The notes: generated by a model not told the origin, from the letters alone. A stretch of 49,274 bases of DNA from an uncultured Lachnospiraceae bacterium (GCA_947175055.1 CAMWLJ010000013.1:1-49274); one strand, 5' to 3'; shown: positions 17,161 to 25,581, numbered from the stretch's first letter. Translations and numbers: made by a program.

Positions 17161-18069
17161 ATGATCTATACGGTTACTTTTAATCCGTCGCTGGACTATA
17201 TCGTTTCGGTCGAGGACTTTAAGCTGGGACTGACGAACCGGACCAGCACGGAGCTGATGCTTCCCGGCGGGAAGGGGTTAAATGTTTCCATGGTGCTTGG
17301 CAACCTGGGCATTGAGAACACGGCGCTGGGGTTTGTGGCGGGATTTACGGGAGAGGAGATTGTCCGCCGGATAGAGCAGATGGGAGTAAGAGCAGATCTG
17401 ATCCGGGTGGACAACGGCATATCGCGGATCAATGTGAAACTGCGATCCATCGACGGGACGGAGATCAATGGCTGCGGGCCGCAGATCAGTGAACGGCATG
17501 TGCAGGAGCTGCTGGAGAGACTTGACGTTTTGGGAGCCGGTGATGCGCTGATCCTTGCCGGAAGTATTCCCAGTTCCATGCCGGACGATATGTACAGAAG
17601 GATCATGGAGCGGCTGGACGGCCGGGGTGTGATGATCGTGGTGGATGCCACGAAAGATTTGTTGGTCAATGTGCTGGCGTATCATCCGTTTCTGGTAAAA
17701 CCGAATAACCATGAGTTAGGTGAGATCTTCGGCGTGGAACTTATGACAAGGGAGGAAGTGGTGCCATACGCGAAGAAGATGCAGGAGATGGGAGCGGTGA
17801 ATGTGCTTGTTTCCATGGCCGGCGAAGGCGCTGTGCTGGCGGCGGGGGACGGCGGTATTCATGACGCGCCGGCACCGGAAGGGCGGCTGATCAACGGCGT
17901 TGGGGCAGGAGATTCTATGGTAGCCGGATTCCTGGCAGGCTGGATGGAGAAGAAGGATTATGACCATGCTTTCGCCATGGGAATAGCGGCAGGAAGCGCC
18001 AGCGCCTTTTCGGAACAACTGGCGACAAAGGAAGAGGTAGAGGCCGTGTATCGGCAGATGAAGAGCTGA
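17161..18069 (+). CDS. fruK: 1-phosphofructokinase
   Basis: This 302-residue PfkB-family kinase phosphorylates fructose-1-phosphate to fructose-1,6-bisphosphate. The start at 17161 follows GGAGGGAGAG; the open frame extends to 17095, before which the promoter lies. MIYTVTFNPSLDYIVSV is the typical FruK/LacC opening, LPGGKGLNVS (about residues 35-44) is PfkB signature one, and NGVGAGDSMVAGFLAG (about 247-262) contains the catalytic Asp and signature two. The next gene is the fructose PTS transporter, which makes fructose-1-phosphate, so FruK is preferred to tagatose-6-phosphate kinase. Confidence 0.92.
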   Translation: MIYTVTFNPSLDYIVSVEDFKLGLTNRTSTELMLPGGKGLNVSMVLGNLGIENTALGFVAGFTGEEIVRRIEQMGVRADLIRVDNGISRINVKLRSIDGTEINGCGPQISERHVQELLERLDVLGAGDALILAGSIPSSMPDDMYRRIMERLDGRGVMIVVDATKDLLVNVLAYHPFLVKPNNHELGEIFGVELMTREEVVPYAKKMQEMGAVNVLVSMAGEGAVLAAGDGGIHDAPAPEGRLINGVGAGDSMVAGFLAGWMEKKDYDHAFAMGIAAGSASAFSEQLATKEEVEAVYRQMKS

Positions 18070-18135
18070 CTTTCGTTAAGGAAGGCAGAAGAAACATGTG
18101 GGTAATAAGAGGTAGAAAATAGGAGGAGTAGTGCG

Positions 18136-20064
18136 ATGAGAATTACAGAACTTCTGGATAAGAGAAGCATCTCTCTTACCGGAGCACCGGCGAACAAAGA
18201 GGAAGCGCTCGATCAAGTCGTGGAGCTGATGGTACGAAGCGGTAAGATCAATAACAAAGAAGCATACCGCAGACAGGTGTATGCGAGAGAAGAGGAAAGT
18301 ACCACGGGGATTGGGGAAGGCATAGCCATCCCGCACGGCAAATGTGACGCGGTAACAAAGCCTGGCCTGGCGGCAATGGTTGTGAAGGGCGGTGTGGATT
18401 TTGCAGCGCTGGACGATGAACCGGTCACGCTGATCTTCCTGATCGCGGCGCCGAATACGGAGGACAACGTGCATCTGGATGTGTTGAGCAAGTTGTCCGT
18501 GCTGATGATGGATGAGGAATTTTCCGACAGCCTGCGCAACGCATCGTCGGTGGAAGAGTTCCTTTCGATCATTGATAAGGCAGATGAAGAGAAGGCCAGC
18601 ATTGATGAGCGCCTGGCGGATACGGGGTCGGCTGATGCGGGCCAGGTAAAGATTCTGGCGGTCACCTCCTGCCCGACCGGAATCGCCCACACTTATATGG
18701 CGGCGGAAGGGATCGAGAAGGCGGCAAAGGAGAGAAACTGCTTTGTGAAGATTGAGACGCGGGGATCCGGTGGTGCCAAAAATATCCTTACGGACAAAGA
18801 AATCGAAGAGGCAGACTGTATTATCGTGGCAGCGGACGCGCAGGTGCCTATGGAACGCTTTGACGGCAAGAAGGTCATAGAGTGTCAGGTTTCCGATGGT
18901 ATCAGCAAAGCCGGAGAACTGCTTGACCGTGCTATCGCCGGTGATGCACCGCTTTATCATGCGGCAGCCGGTTCACACGCTACGGCTCAGGCTTCAAAGA
19001 AAAGCGGCAGCGTAGGGCATCAGATCTATACACAGCTTATGAATGGTGTGTCCCACATGCTCCCTTTCGTGGTAGGCGGGGGTATTTTGATCGCGATCGC
19101 CTTTCTGATCGATGGGTTTTGTGTGGATATGAATGCGCTGGATGTGACAGAGAGGATGAATTTCGGTACGATCACACCGGCAGCCGCATGGTTCAAGCAG
19201 CTTGGAGATGCTGCATTTGGCTTCATGCTGCCGGTGCTGGCAGGCTTTATCGCCATGGCTATCGGTGACAGACCGGCGCTTGCGCTTGGTTTTGTGGGCG
19301 GTATGATCGCCTCCGGCGGAAAATCTGGCTTTCTGGGTGCGTTGGCGGCAGGTTTTCTGGCCGGGTATACGATCGTTCTGCTGCGTAAAGTCTGCGATAA
19401 ATTGCCGGATTTCCTGGAAAAGATCGCACCGGTATTGATTTATCCGTTGGCAGGACTTTTGATCATGGGGCTGATCATGACTTTCTTAGTGGAGCCGGTG
19501 ATGGGCGGTCTCAATACGGCGCTGAACAATGGATTGACCAGCATGGGTGGAGCGAGCAAAGTCATCTTGGGACTGATCTTGGGCGGCATGATGGCTGTCG
19601 ATATGGGTGGCCCGTTCAACAAAGCGGCATATGTGTTCGGCACAGCGGCCATTGCGGCAGGTAATTATGATATTATGGCAGCCGTTATGATCGGTGGTAT
19701 GACGCCGCCTTGTGCCATCGCTCTGGCAACACTTTTCTTCAAGAGAAAGTTTACGAAAGAGGAAAGGGAATCAGGCCCTGCCAATTTCATCATGGGATTG
19801 GCATTCATCACGGAAGGTGCGATTCCGTTTGCAGCCTCCGATCCGCTGCACGTATTGCCGGCCTGCATTGCGGGGTCGGGTGTGGCCGGTGCACTGTCCA
19901 TGGTGTTTGGCTGTACATTGATGGCGCCCCACGGCGGAATCTTCGTCTTCCCGGTGGTAGGCAATCCGCTGATGTATGTGGTGGCATTGATCGCAGGAAC
20001 GCTGGTCTCTGCGATACTGCTTGGAGTGTTGAAGAAGGATTCTTTAGAGATATTGAAAAAATGA
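18136..20064 (+). CDS. fruA: Fructose-specific PTS enzyme IIABC
   Basis: This 642-residue single-chain transporter imports fructose as fructose-1-phosphate. The IIA domain (about 1-150) has phospho-His67 in GEGIAIPHGK. The IIB domain (about 170-270) has phospho-Cys179 in VTSCPTGIAHTYMAAEGI. The IIC membrane domain (about 295-640) begins YTQLMNGVSHMLPFVVGGGI and contains the FruA-type segment MAVDMGGPFNKAAYVFG. The A-B-C order is standard for the family. AGGAGGAG precedes ATG 18136. It lies between fruK and an HPr gene. Confidence 0.95.
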   Translation: MRITELLDKRSISLTGAPANKEEALDQVVELMVRSGKINNKEAYRRQVYAREEESTTGIGEGIAIPHGKCDAVTKPGLAAMVVKGGVDFAALDDEPVTLIFLIAAPNTEDNVHLDVLSKLSVLMMDEEFSDSLRNASSVEEFLSIIDKADEEKASIDERLADTGSADAGQVKILAVTSCPTGIAHTYMAAEGIEKAAKERNCFVKIETRGSGGAKNILTDKEIEEADCIIVAADAQVPMERFDGKKVIECQVSDGISKAGELLDRAIAGDAPLYHAAAGSHATAQASKKSGSVGHQIYTQLMNGVSHMLPFVVGGGILIAIAFLIDGFCVDMNALDVTERMNFGTITPAAAWFKQLGDAAFGFMLPVLAGFIAMAIGDRPALALGFVGGMIASGGKSGFLGALAAGFLAGYTIVLLRKVCDKLPDFLEKIAPVLIYPLAGLLIMGLIMTFLVEPVMGGLNTALNNGLTSMGGASKVILGLILGGMMAVDMGGPFNKAAYVFGTAAIAAGNYDIMAAVMIGGMTPPCAIALATLFFKRKFTKEERESGPANFIMGLAFITEGAIPFAASDPLHVLPACIAGSGVAGALSMVFGCTLMAPHGGIFVFPVVGNPLMYVVALIAGTLVSAILLGVLKKDSLEILKK

Positions 20065-20107
20065 CAAGAAAATAATAAAATAAAATAAAAGAAAAGAGGA
20101 GAAAATC

Positions 20108-20365
20108 ATGAGAGAATTCAAGTATGTGATCACCGATCAGGAAGGCATTCATGCACGTCCCGCAGGAGAGCTGGTGAAGGCGGCTAAGGCTTTCGAGTGC
20201 AGTATTAAGCTTACCAAGGATGGTAAGTCCGGAGACTGTAAGAAGATTTTTGGGATCATGGGCCTGGGAGTTAAGAAGGACAATGAGGTTACGCTTTCCT
20301 TTGAGGGTGCCGACGAGGATGCGGCGTGCGAAGCGATCAGTAAGTTTATGCAGGAGAATTTGTAA
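20108..20365 (+). CDS. HPr-family phosphocarrier lacking the regulatory serine
   Basis: This is an 85-residue HPr-like protein with the catalytic His15 in GIHARPA, so it should accept phosphate from enzyme I and pass it to the FruA IIA domain. At the position of regulatory Ser46 it has Lys46 (CKKIFGIMGLG against the usual KSIMGVMSLG). It therefore should not be a substrate of HPr kinase nor a CcpA corepressor. Placed between fruA and the DeoR regulator, it looks like a fructose-dedicated HPr, and a second canonical HPr is expected elsewhere. AAGAGGAG precedes the start. Confidence 0.9.
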   Translation: MREFKYVITDQEGIHARPAGELVKAAKAFECSIKLTKDGKSGDCKKIFGIMGLGVKKDNEVTLSFEGADEDAACEAISKFMQENL

Positions 20366-20419
20366 CGGCTTAGCGCGCAAGAAGCTTTTTTGGCGGGCAT
20401 AAGGTACACGGAGGGGACT

Positions 20420-21163
20420 ATGTTATCGGAACAGAGATATGAGATGATATTAAAGATTCTGGAGGAAAAGCGAAGCGTGACGGTGACTGAGCTGACAAGA
20501 CTTCTGGATATTTCCGAATCTACCGCGAGAAGAGATATCGTTATGCTGGATAAGGCGGGTAAACTGGTGAAGGTGTTTGGCGGGGCAGTACTCGCGGACA
20601 GCACTTATCAGGCAGCAGAGCCGACGGTAACGCAGCGGGTGGATGTAAATAGGGAAGAGAAAAGAAAGATCGCGCAGTATGCGGTATCTCTGATCGAGCC
20701 CCAGGACTTTATCTACCTGGATGCCGGGACGACGACCGGATATATGGTGGACTTCATCGAGGAGACGAAGGCTACCTTCGTGACCAATGCCGTGGCCCAT
20801 GCACAACGTCTGGCGGCCAGGGATGTTCATGTGATCTTGATCGGAGGAACCCTTAAGAGCACTACGGAGGCCGTTGTGGGAGCCATGGCGGCACTGGCGC
20901 TTAAGGAGTATCATTTTACGAAAGGATTTTTCGGCGCCAACGGCGTCAGTAGAACAGCCGGGTACACGACGCCGGATGCGGATGAAGCACTGGTGAAAAG
21001 GACTGCGGCGCAGCAGTGCAGAAAACAGTACTTCCTGTGTGACGACAGTAAGTTCAACGTGGTCAGCGCGGTGACTTTCGCTGCGCTGACCACCGGTACG
21101 GTGCTGACCAATGCTGCGCCGGGAGAATACGCGGAGGTCGCAGACATTGTAGTTTGTCGATAG
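20420..21163 (+). CDS. DeoR-family regulator of the fructose operon
   Basis: This 247-residue regulator begins at ATG 20420 after GGAGGGG (20410-20416). Residues 1-56 are the DeoR winged helix (QRYEMILKILEEKRSVTVTE, LLDISESTARRDIVML, GGAV). Residues about 75-235 are the DeoR sugar-phosphate sensor, with FIYLDAGTTTGYMVDFI, VTNAVAHAQRLA, VILIGGTLKSTTEAVVG, FFGANGVSRTAGYTTPDADE and YFLCDDSKFNVVSAVTFA. Members of this FruR-like group respond to fructose-1-phosphate or fructose-1,6-bisphosphate. As the last gene of the operon it probably regulates its own promoter through the phased repeats before fruK. Confidence 0.9.
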   Translation: MLSEQRYEMILKILEEKRSVTVTELTRLLDISESTARRDIVMLDKAGKLVKVFGGAVLADSTYQAAEPTVTQRVDVNREEKRKIAQYAVSLIEPQDFIYLDAGTTTGYMVDFIEETKATFVTNAVAHAQRLAARDVHVILIGGTLKSTTEAVVGAMAALALKEYHFTKGFFGANGVSRTAGYTTPDADEALVKRTAAQQCRKQYFLCDDSKFNVVSAVTFAALTTGTVLTNAAPGEYAEVADIVVCR

Positions 21164-21190
21164 ATTGCCGTCTGTTATGACTGTGGCGAA

Positions 21191-22201
21191 TCAATCCAGT
21201 TCTTTGTCGTAGCTTAGGATGGCGCCGGTGAGAGCATCCACATCGCAGGAGTATTCTGTCCTTCCCACGTACCATTCCACTTCATATTCGCCGCGGCCGT
21301 CATCGTAGTCGAATTTGACTTGTAGATTGGAGGCGTCCTTTTCGGCTACGCCGGCATGCTGGAGAGCCAGCTGCTTAGCCTCCTCTTGCGTGATCTGTTC
21401 TTTGCCGGCATCTACAGCCTGCGCATGGGAATAATATTCGGCATCCTGATCGAAGGAGAGGACTTCTCCGGTCAGGGCGTCGATATCATAATCGTATTCT
21501 GTAGTATCTTTGTGAAATTCTATATCATACTGCCAGATTCCGTCATCTGATTCCAAATGTGCATGGACAAAATTCACTTCCTCGCTTTTCAAGCCTGCGT
21601 GATTAAGAGCGGCCAGCTTAGCTGCCTCGGTGCCGATATACTGTTGTTCGGGTGTGGCAGAGTCGGTCTGCCGTGCATTTACCGTGTCACTTTCCGGGTT
21701 CGATATTGGATCCTGAGAAGTGTCGGCTTTGCTTTGCTCCGGGTTCGGTATGGTTTCGGCTTCCGATAGGTCTGCCGTGGCCCCGGCAGCGGAAAAGGAT
21801 GCCAAGTCATAGGAGCCGGTCTCACAGTGCATGGAAAGGATCTCGCCGGTCATGGCATTTACGGAATAATCATAGGCAGCGCTCTCACTGAGAAATTCCA
21901 TATCATAGCAGGCAGTTTCCGGTGCGGTATCCAGCTGTGTTCTCACAAAATGTACATTTTCCTCGGCAAGGCCTGCATTTTCAAGAACGATGGACTTGGC
22001 TTCTGCCAGAGTCAGATAGTCGGATTTGTTCGATGTACCAGCGGTTTCTTTATCATCTGCGGCGGCCGGTTCGTTTGCAGCCTCGGTGGCCGGTCTCTGC
22101 TTGGGAGTTGATGGTGAGGAAGCTGCATTTCCACAGCCTGTCAAAAGAAACAGGACGCAGTTGGTGATCAGAATCGTCATTAAGATGTTGTTTAGTCTCA
22201 T
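21191..22201 (-). CDS. Lipoprotein with three PepSY domains
   Basis: This 336-residue lipoprotein starts at 22201, where GGAGG sits seven bases upstream on the minus strand; an earlier ATG at 22213 would place that binding site inside the gene. A signal helix ends in the lipobox LTGC, so the mature protein is anchored outside the membrane. A Ser/Ala/Thr/Glu-rich linker follows. Three PepSY units come next, each with an EAK or EAAK helix and an ending like NAMTGEILSM, DALTGEVLSFD or DALTGAILSYD. PepSY domains are often linked to protease inhibition or to signal modulation at the cell surface. It is convergent with the fructose operon (27 bp gap) and has its own promoter. Confidence 0.85.
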   Translation of the reverse strand: MRLNNILMTILITNCVLFLLTGCGNAASSPSTPKQRPATEAANEPAAADDKETAGTSNKSDYLTLAEAKSIVLENAGLAEENVHFVRTQLDTAPETACYDMEFLSESAAYDYSVNAMTGEILSMHCETGSYDLASFSAAGATADLSEAETIPNPEQSKADTSQDPISNPESDTVNARQTDSATPEQQYIGTEAAKLAALNHAGLKSEEVNFVHAHLESDDGIWQYDIEFHKDTTEYDYDIDALTGEVLSFDQDAEYYSHAQAVDAGKEQITQEEAKQLALQHAGVAEKDASNLQVKFDYDDGRGEYEVEWYVGRTEYSCDVDALTGAILSYDKELD

Positions 22202-22348
22202 AATTTCCTCCATTTCAAAGCGTTTTTGTTATCCTTTCCCCCCTCAGGCTCGAAAGAAAATCTAAAGCTCCTGAGCAAGACAACTGTGTGAGCAATTTGC
22301 CCATGCAAAATTAGAAGCGCACCTTTCGACACTCTAATCTATATAAGT

Positions 22349-22378
22349 ATTATATACAGGGAAGGCTTTGATAGTCAA
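22349..22378 (-). promoter_or_regulatory. Promoter of the PepSY lipoprotein gene
   Basis: On the minus strand TTGACT (22378-22373) and TATAAT (22354-22349) are 18 bp apart. The leader of roughly 140 nt contains a CTCAGG/CCTGAG stem close to the start codon. This promoter is back to back with the one at 22428. Confidence 0.65.
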
Positions 22379-22427
22379 CGGGCCAGAGAATTTAGGATGG
22401 TCTGTTATTGTTCGTGGATTATTAGAC

Positions 22428-22455
22428 TTGCTATTTGCCGTCAAGATGATATAAT
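22428..22455 (+). promoter_or_regulatory. Promoter upstream of the lar leader
   Basis: TTGCTA (22428-22433) and TATAAT (22450-22455) are separated by 16 bp. Transcription would begin near 22462, giving a leader of almost 300 nt before larE. Confidence 0.6.
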
Positions 22456-22461
22456 GGGTTC

Positions 22462-22658
22462 ATTGCGGAGTGTGACAGATCAAACCGATATGCTGATCTG
22501 CAGGACGGATATGAATGACAGGAAGTCATTCCGGGAACAGAAGTTCCAACCGAGGCATCATGCAATACCTCACATAATACCGTGCTGTATTGCTATATGT
22601 TTGATCGATGATTTTGTAATATAAAGTACAATACTGTCTTGAATTATGTATGTACAGG
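22462..22658 (+). ncRNA. Structured leader or small RNA upstream of larE, class unknown
   Basis: Three perfect hairpins follow one another: CAGATCA/TGATCTG (22476-22482 with 22494-22500), GAATGAC/GTCATTC (22513-22519 with 22525-22531) and GGAAC/GTTCC closing an AGAA loop (22534-22538 with 22543-22547). CGG (22506-22508) and CCG (22550-22552) can enclose the last two as a multibranch junction, and GAGG/CCTC (22552-22555 with 22568-22571) adds another stem. An intrinsic terminator follows. No credible reading frame is present. The layout fits a metal- or cofactor-sensing attenuator for the lar-nickel operon, but it could also be an independent small RNA. Confidence 0.5.
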
Positions 22659-22699
22659 AAGGCATACGGTTTTTTGTGGAGAAACCGCATGCCTTTTTT
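22659..22699 (+). terminator. Intrinsic terminator in front of larE
   Basis: A 14-bp stem with one A-C mismatch (22659-22672 with 22682-22695) and a 9-nt loop is followed by a T run to 22699. It is 55 bp upstream of ATG 22754 and downstream of the 22428 promoter, so it would abort the operon transcript unless readthrough or antitermination occurs. Confidence 0.82.
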
Positions 22700-22753
22700 G
22701 ACGGTTTTCCTAATATGTGTTCACCAAGAAGAGAAAGGGAGGATATTCACAGC

Positions 22754-23500
22754 ATGGATCTATCCGATTTTTTTACACGGAATCCGAAAGCAGCCATCGC
22801 CTTTTCCGGGGGTGTGGATTCGGCTTATCTGCTCTATGCGGCGATACAGTGTGGAGCGGAGGTGAGGGCTTACTATGTCAAGTCTGCGTTTCAGCCGCAG
22901 TTTGAGTTGGACGACGGTATGCGGCTTGCAGAGCAGCTTAAGGCTGATTTGAAAATCGTGGAGCTGGATGTGCTTGCCTCGAAAACAGTCATGGCAAATC
23001 CGCCGGATCGCTGTTATCATTGCAAGAAGATGATATTCTCGGCGATCATGAAAGAAGCCCGTGCAGACGGTTTTTCGCTTTTGCTGGACGGTACGAATGC
23101 ATCCGACGAGGAGGGAGACCGTCCTGGGATGCGGGCGCTTAAGGAGTTAGCGGTGCAGTCGCCGCTCAGACTCTGCGGGCTGAGCAAGGATGAGATCCGG
23201 CGTCTGTCCGGAGAAGCGGGGCTTTTTACCTGGGATAAACCGGCTTATGCCTGCCTCGCTACAAGGATTCCTGCCGGAGAAACGATAACCGAAGAAAAGC
23301 TTGTGGCCACTGAGGCCTCAGAGAAGTATCTGTCAGCGCTTGGGTTTACGGATTTCCGGGTGCGCAGGATGGGAAATGCAGCCAGGCTGCAGGTACGAGC
23401 CGGCCAGATGGAGAAAGCCATCCGCGACAGAGAGAAGATCGTACGGGAATTGAAGCGGTACTATACGGCGGTGCTGCTCGATTTGGAGTCGCGGGGATAG
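22754..23500 (+). CDS. larE: ATP-dependent sacrificial sulfur transferase LarE
   Basis: This 248-residue protein sulfurates the pyridinium biscarboxylate intermediate of the nickel-pincer nucleotide cofactor. The frame is open back to 22646, but that stretch holds the terminator; ATG 22754 has GGGAGGAT upstream. The PP-loop IAFSGGVDSAYLL (about residues 15-27) activates the substrate with ATP. RCYHCKK (about residue 88) is conserved in the family. Cys167 in AYACLATRIPAGE corresponds to the sacrificial cysteine whose sulfur is lost as dehydroalanine in LarE proteins of the Cys176 type. It starts the larE-larB-larC order. Confidence 0.92.
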   Translation: MDLSDFFTRNPKAAIAFSGGVDSAYLLYAAIQCGAEVRAYYVKSAFQPQFELDDGMRLAEQLKADLKIVELDVLASKTVMANPPDRCYHCKKMIFSAIMKEARADGFSLLLDGTNASDEEGDRPGMRALKELAVQSPLRLCGLSKDEIRRLSGEAGLFTWDKPAYACLATRIPAGETITEEKLVATEASEKYLSALGFTDFRVRRMGNAARLQVRAGQMEKAIRDREKIVRELKRYYTAVLLDLESRG

Positions 23501-23547
23501 TAGACAGGTGGAAAAAGTTTGTGTCTGGAAAGAGATGAGGTGCAAGT

Positions 23548-24312
23548 ATGAACAGTGAGATCAGAAAAATGCTGGAAGCAGTGCGAAGCGGTGAGCTGTC
23601 CGTTGACGAGGCACTGCTCGCTATTAAAAAGGCGCCTTTTGAGGACATCGGTTATGCCAAGGTAGATATGCATCGCGGCATCCGTCAGGGAGCGCCGGAG
23701 GTCATCTACGGTGCCGGAAAAACAGCAAGGCAGATGTTGGGCATTATTGATACCATGAAGAAAAACGGGCAGGAGACGATCTTGATCACACGTCTTGACC
23801 AGGAAGCGGCAGAGAGTATTGGCGGGTGTTATGAATTGGATTACCGGCAGGAGGCGCGGATCGGTATCATCGGTAAGATGCCTGTGCCGGACGGGATTGG
23901 CCGGATCGTTGTCGCGACGGGGGGAACTTCTGATATTCCGGTGGCCGAGGAAGCGGCGCTGACGGCGGAGGTACACGGCAACGAGGTAGTAAGGCTTTAT
24001 GATGTGGGCGTAGCGGGATTGCACCGAATGTTGGCGCATATGGATGAGATCATGAGCGCTTCCGTGATCATAGCCATTGCGGGGATGGAGGGGGCGCTTT
24101 CTAGTGTGATCGGCGGATTGGCGGACTGCCCGGTGATCGCAGTGCCCACAAGCGTCGGGTATGGCGCCTCTTTTCATGGGGTGAGTGCTCTTCTGTCTAT
24201 GCTGAATTCCTGTGCCAGCGGGGTGTCGGTGGTGAATATTGATAATGGATTCGGCGCCGGGTATCTGGCGGGGATGATCAACCATATGGCCGGAGGGCAT
24301 TCCCGGAGTTAA
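23548..24312 (+). CDS. larB: Nickel-pincer cofactor biosynthesis carboxylase/hydrolase LarB
   Basis: This 254-residue protein carboxylates and hydrolyses nicotinic acid adenine dinucleotide, the first step to the nickel-pincer nucleotide. The short N-terminal helical region (MLEAVRSGELSVDEALLAI) is followed by HRGIRQGAPEVIYGAGKTA. The C-terminal PurE-like half (about 115-254) shows IVVATGGTSDIPVAEEAAL, YDVGVAGLHRML and IAIAGMEGALSSVIGGLADC, then VPTSVGYGASFHG. The start at 23548 follows GATGAGG and lies 47 bp after larE. Confidence 0.93.
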   Translation: MNSEIRKMLEAVRSGELSVDEALLAIKKAPFEDIGYAKVDMHRGIRQGAPEVIYGAGKTARQMLGIIDTMKKNGQETILITRLDQEAAESIGGCYELDYRQEARIGIIGKMPVPDGIGRIVVATGGTSDIPVAEEAALTAEVHGNEVVRLYDVGVAGLHRMLAHMDEIMSASVIIAIAGMEGALSSVIGGLADCPVIAVPTSVGYGASFHGVSALLSMLNSCASGVSVVNIDNGFGAGYLAGMINHMAGGHSRS

Positions 24313-24336
24313 CAGAGCCACAAACTCGAAATCGCA

Positions 24337-24359
24337 GAGCCAAATTTGAAATTTGGCTC
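24337..24359. repeat. Perfect 23-bp palindrome between larB and larC
   Basis: GAGCCAAATTT (24337-24347), a single G, and AAATTTGGCTC (24349-24359) form an 11-bp perfect dyad. No T run follows, so it is not a classical terminator. It could be a processing or stability element within the operon mRNA, or a protein-binding site. Confidence 0.6.
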
Positions 24360-24380
24360 GCGGCCTTCGCAAAAGAACTG

Positions 24381-24394
24381 CTTCGGAATGGAGG
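24381..24394 (+). repeat. Copy of the dispersed CTTCGGAATGGAGG leader element (before larC)
   Basis: CTTCGGAATGGAGG at 24381-24394 supplies the ribosome binding site for ATG 24400 and is identical over 14 bases to the copy before fruK. Confidence 0.6.
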
Positions 24395-24399
24395 TAAAG

Positions 24400-25557
24400 A
24401 TGAAGACATTATATTTAGACTGTAACATGGGAGCAGCGGGTGATATGCTGACGGCAGCGCTGCTGGAACTGCTTCCGGATCCGGACGGGTTTATTGAGGA
24501 ATTGAATGCCTTGGGGATTCCGGGAGTGACGATCGAAAAGGAACAGGTGAATAAGTGCGGTATTGACGGCACGCACGTCGCAGTGAAGATCAATGGCACG
24601 GAAGAGGAAGAAAGTATGCACACACACCATCACAGCGGTATGCATGATATCAAACATATCGTTCATCATCTTTCTGTGCCGGACAGGGTCAAGAAGGATA
24701 TTCTTGCTGTCTATGCTTTGATCGCAGAGGCGGAGAGTCATGTGCACGGTGTACCGGTAACGGAGATACATTTTCATGAAGTGGGCACCATGGATGCGGT
24801 GGTCGATGTGACGGCAGTCAGCCTGCTGATGGACAGGATCGCACCCGACCAGGTGATCGCGTCGCCTGTCCATGTGGGCAGCGGCCAGGTGAAATGCGCG
24901 CATGGCATCTTACCCGTACCTGCTCCGGCTACGGCGCATATCCTGCGGGATGTACCGGTCTATGGCGGAGAGATCCAAGGCGAGCTGTGCACGCCTACGG
25001 GTGCGGCGCTGCTGAAATATTTTGTAACACGGTTCGGCAGTATGCCGGTTATGAAGACGACGAATATTGGATACGGTATGGGCAAGAAAGATTTTTCCGC
25101 AGCCAATTGTGTCCGTGCGATGCTTGGCGAGACGGAGAGTGCCGGGGATATCATTGTAGAACTCAATTGTAACGTGGACGATATGACCGGTGAAGCGATA
25201 GGATTTGCGATGGAAGAGCTGTTTGCCGCCGGAGCACTGGAAGTGTACACGATTCCCATTGGTATGAAGAAATCCCGCCCGGGAACATTATTGTGTGTGA
25301 TGTGCCGTCCGGAGGATAAGGAGAAGATGGTTAAGCAGCTCTTCCTTCACACGACAACCATCGGTATCCGCGAAAGCAGTTTCAGGCGGTATACACTCGA
25401 CCGGTCTGTTGAGACGGTACAGACGCCCTACGGCGGGATTCGGAGGAAAGTTTCCAGCGGATATGGTGTTACAAGACAGAAGTATGAGTATGAAGACTTG
25501 GCGAAGGCGGCCAGAGACAATGACCTTTCCGTCAGCCAGATTCTCAGTAGATTATAG
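24400..25557 (+). CDS. larC: Nickel insertion protein LarC
   Basis: This 385-residue protein inserts nickel into the dithiolated pincer precursor using CTP. It begins MKTLYLDCNMGAAGDMLTAA, the family opening. A His-rich loop (MHTHHHSGMHD, about residue 70) could bind nickel, and HFHEVGTMDAVVDV follows. The C-terminal half contains CNVDDMTGEAIGFAMEEL, then GMKKSRPGTLLCVMCRP. The gene is one uninterrupted frame, unlike the Lactiplantibacillus plantarum gene, which needs a ribosomal frameshift between larC1 and larC2. It is 24 bp from the substrate-binding protein of the importer, which supports nickel as that importer's cargo. Confidence 0.93.
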   Translation: MKTLYLDCNMGAAGDMLTAALLELLPDPDGFIEELNALGIPGVTIEKEQVNKCGIDGTHVAVKINGTEEEESMHTHHHSGMHDIKHIVHHLSVPDRVKKDILAVYALIAEAESHVHGVPVTEIHFHEVGTMDAVVDVTAVSLLMDRIAPDQVIASPVHVGSGQVKCAHGILPVPAPATAHILRDVPVYGGEIQGELCTPTGAALLKYFVTRFGSMPVMKTTNIGYGMGKKDFSAANCVRAMLGETESAGDIIVELNCNVDDMTGEAIGFAMEELFAAGALEVYTIPIGMKKSRPGTLLCVMCRPEDKEKMVKQLFLHTTTIGIRESSFRRYTLDRSVETVQTPYGGIRRKVSSGYGVTRQKYEYEDLAKAARDNDLSVSQILSRL

Positions 25558-25581
25558 CAAGGAACAAAAGGAACGGATCAT

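Noticed and set aside
22397-22624. A 75-codon plus-strand frame in the lar leader
   Set aside because: It has no ribosome binding site, overlaps the promoter and all the hairpins, and encodes no recognisable protein; RNA structure explains the region better.
22462-22700. A canonical NiCo or cobalamin riboswitch before larE
   Set aside because: Hairpin order is suggestive of NiCo, but I could not find both conserved GGG-type segments, and the cobalamin box is absent, so no known class is assigned.
22646-22753. Upstream in-frame extension of larE
   Set aside because: The extension would translate through the intrinsic terminator; ATG 22754 has a good ribosome binding site and gives the family's usual length.
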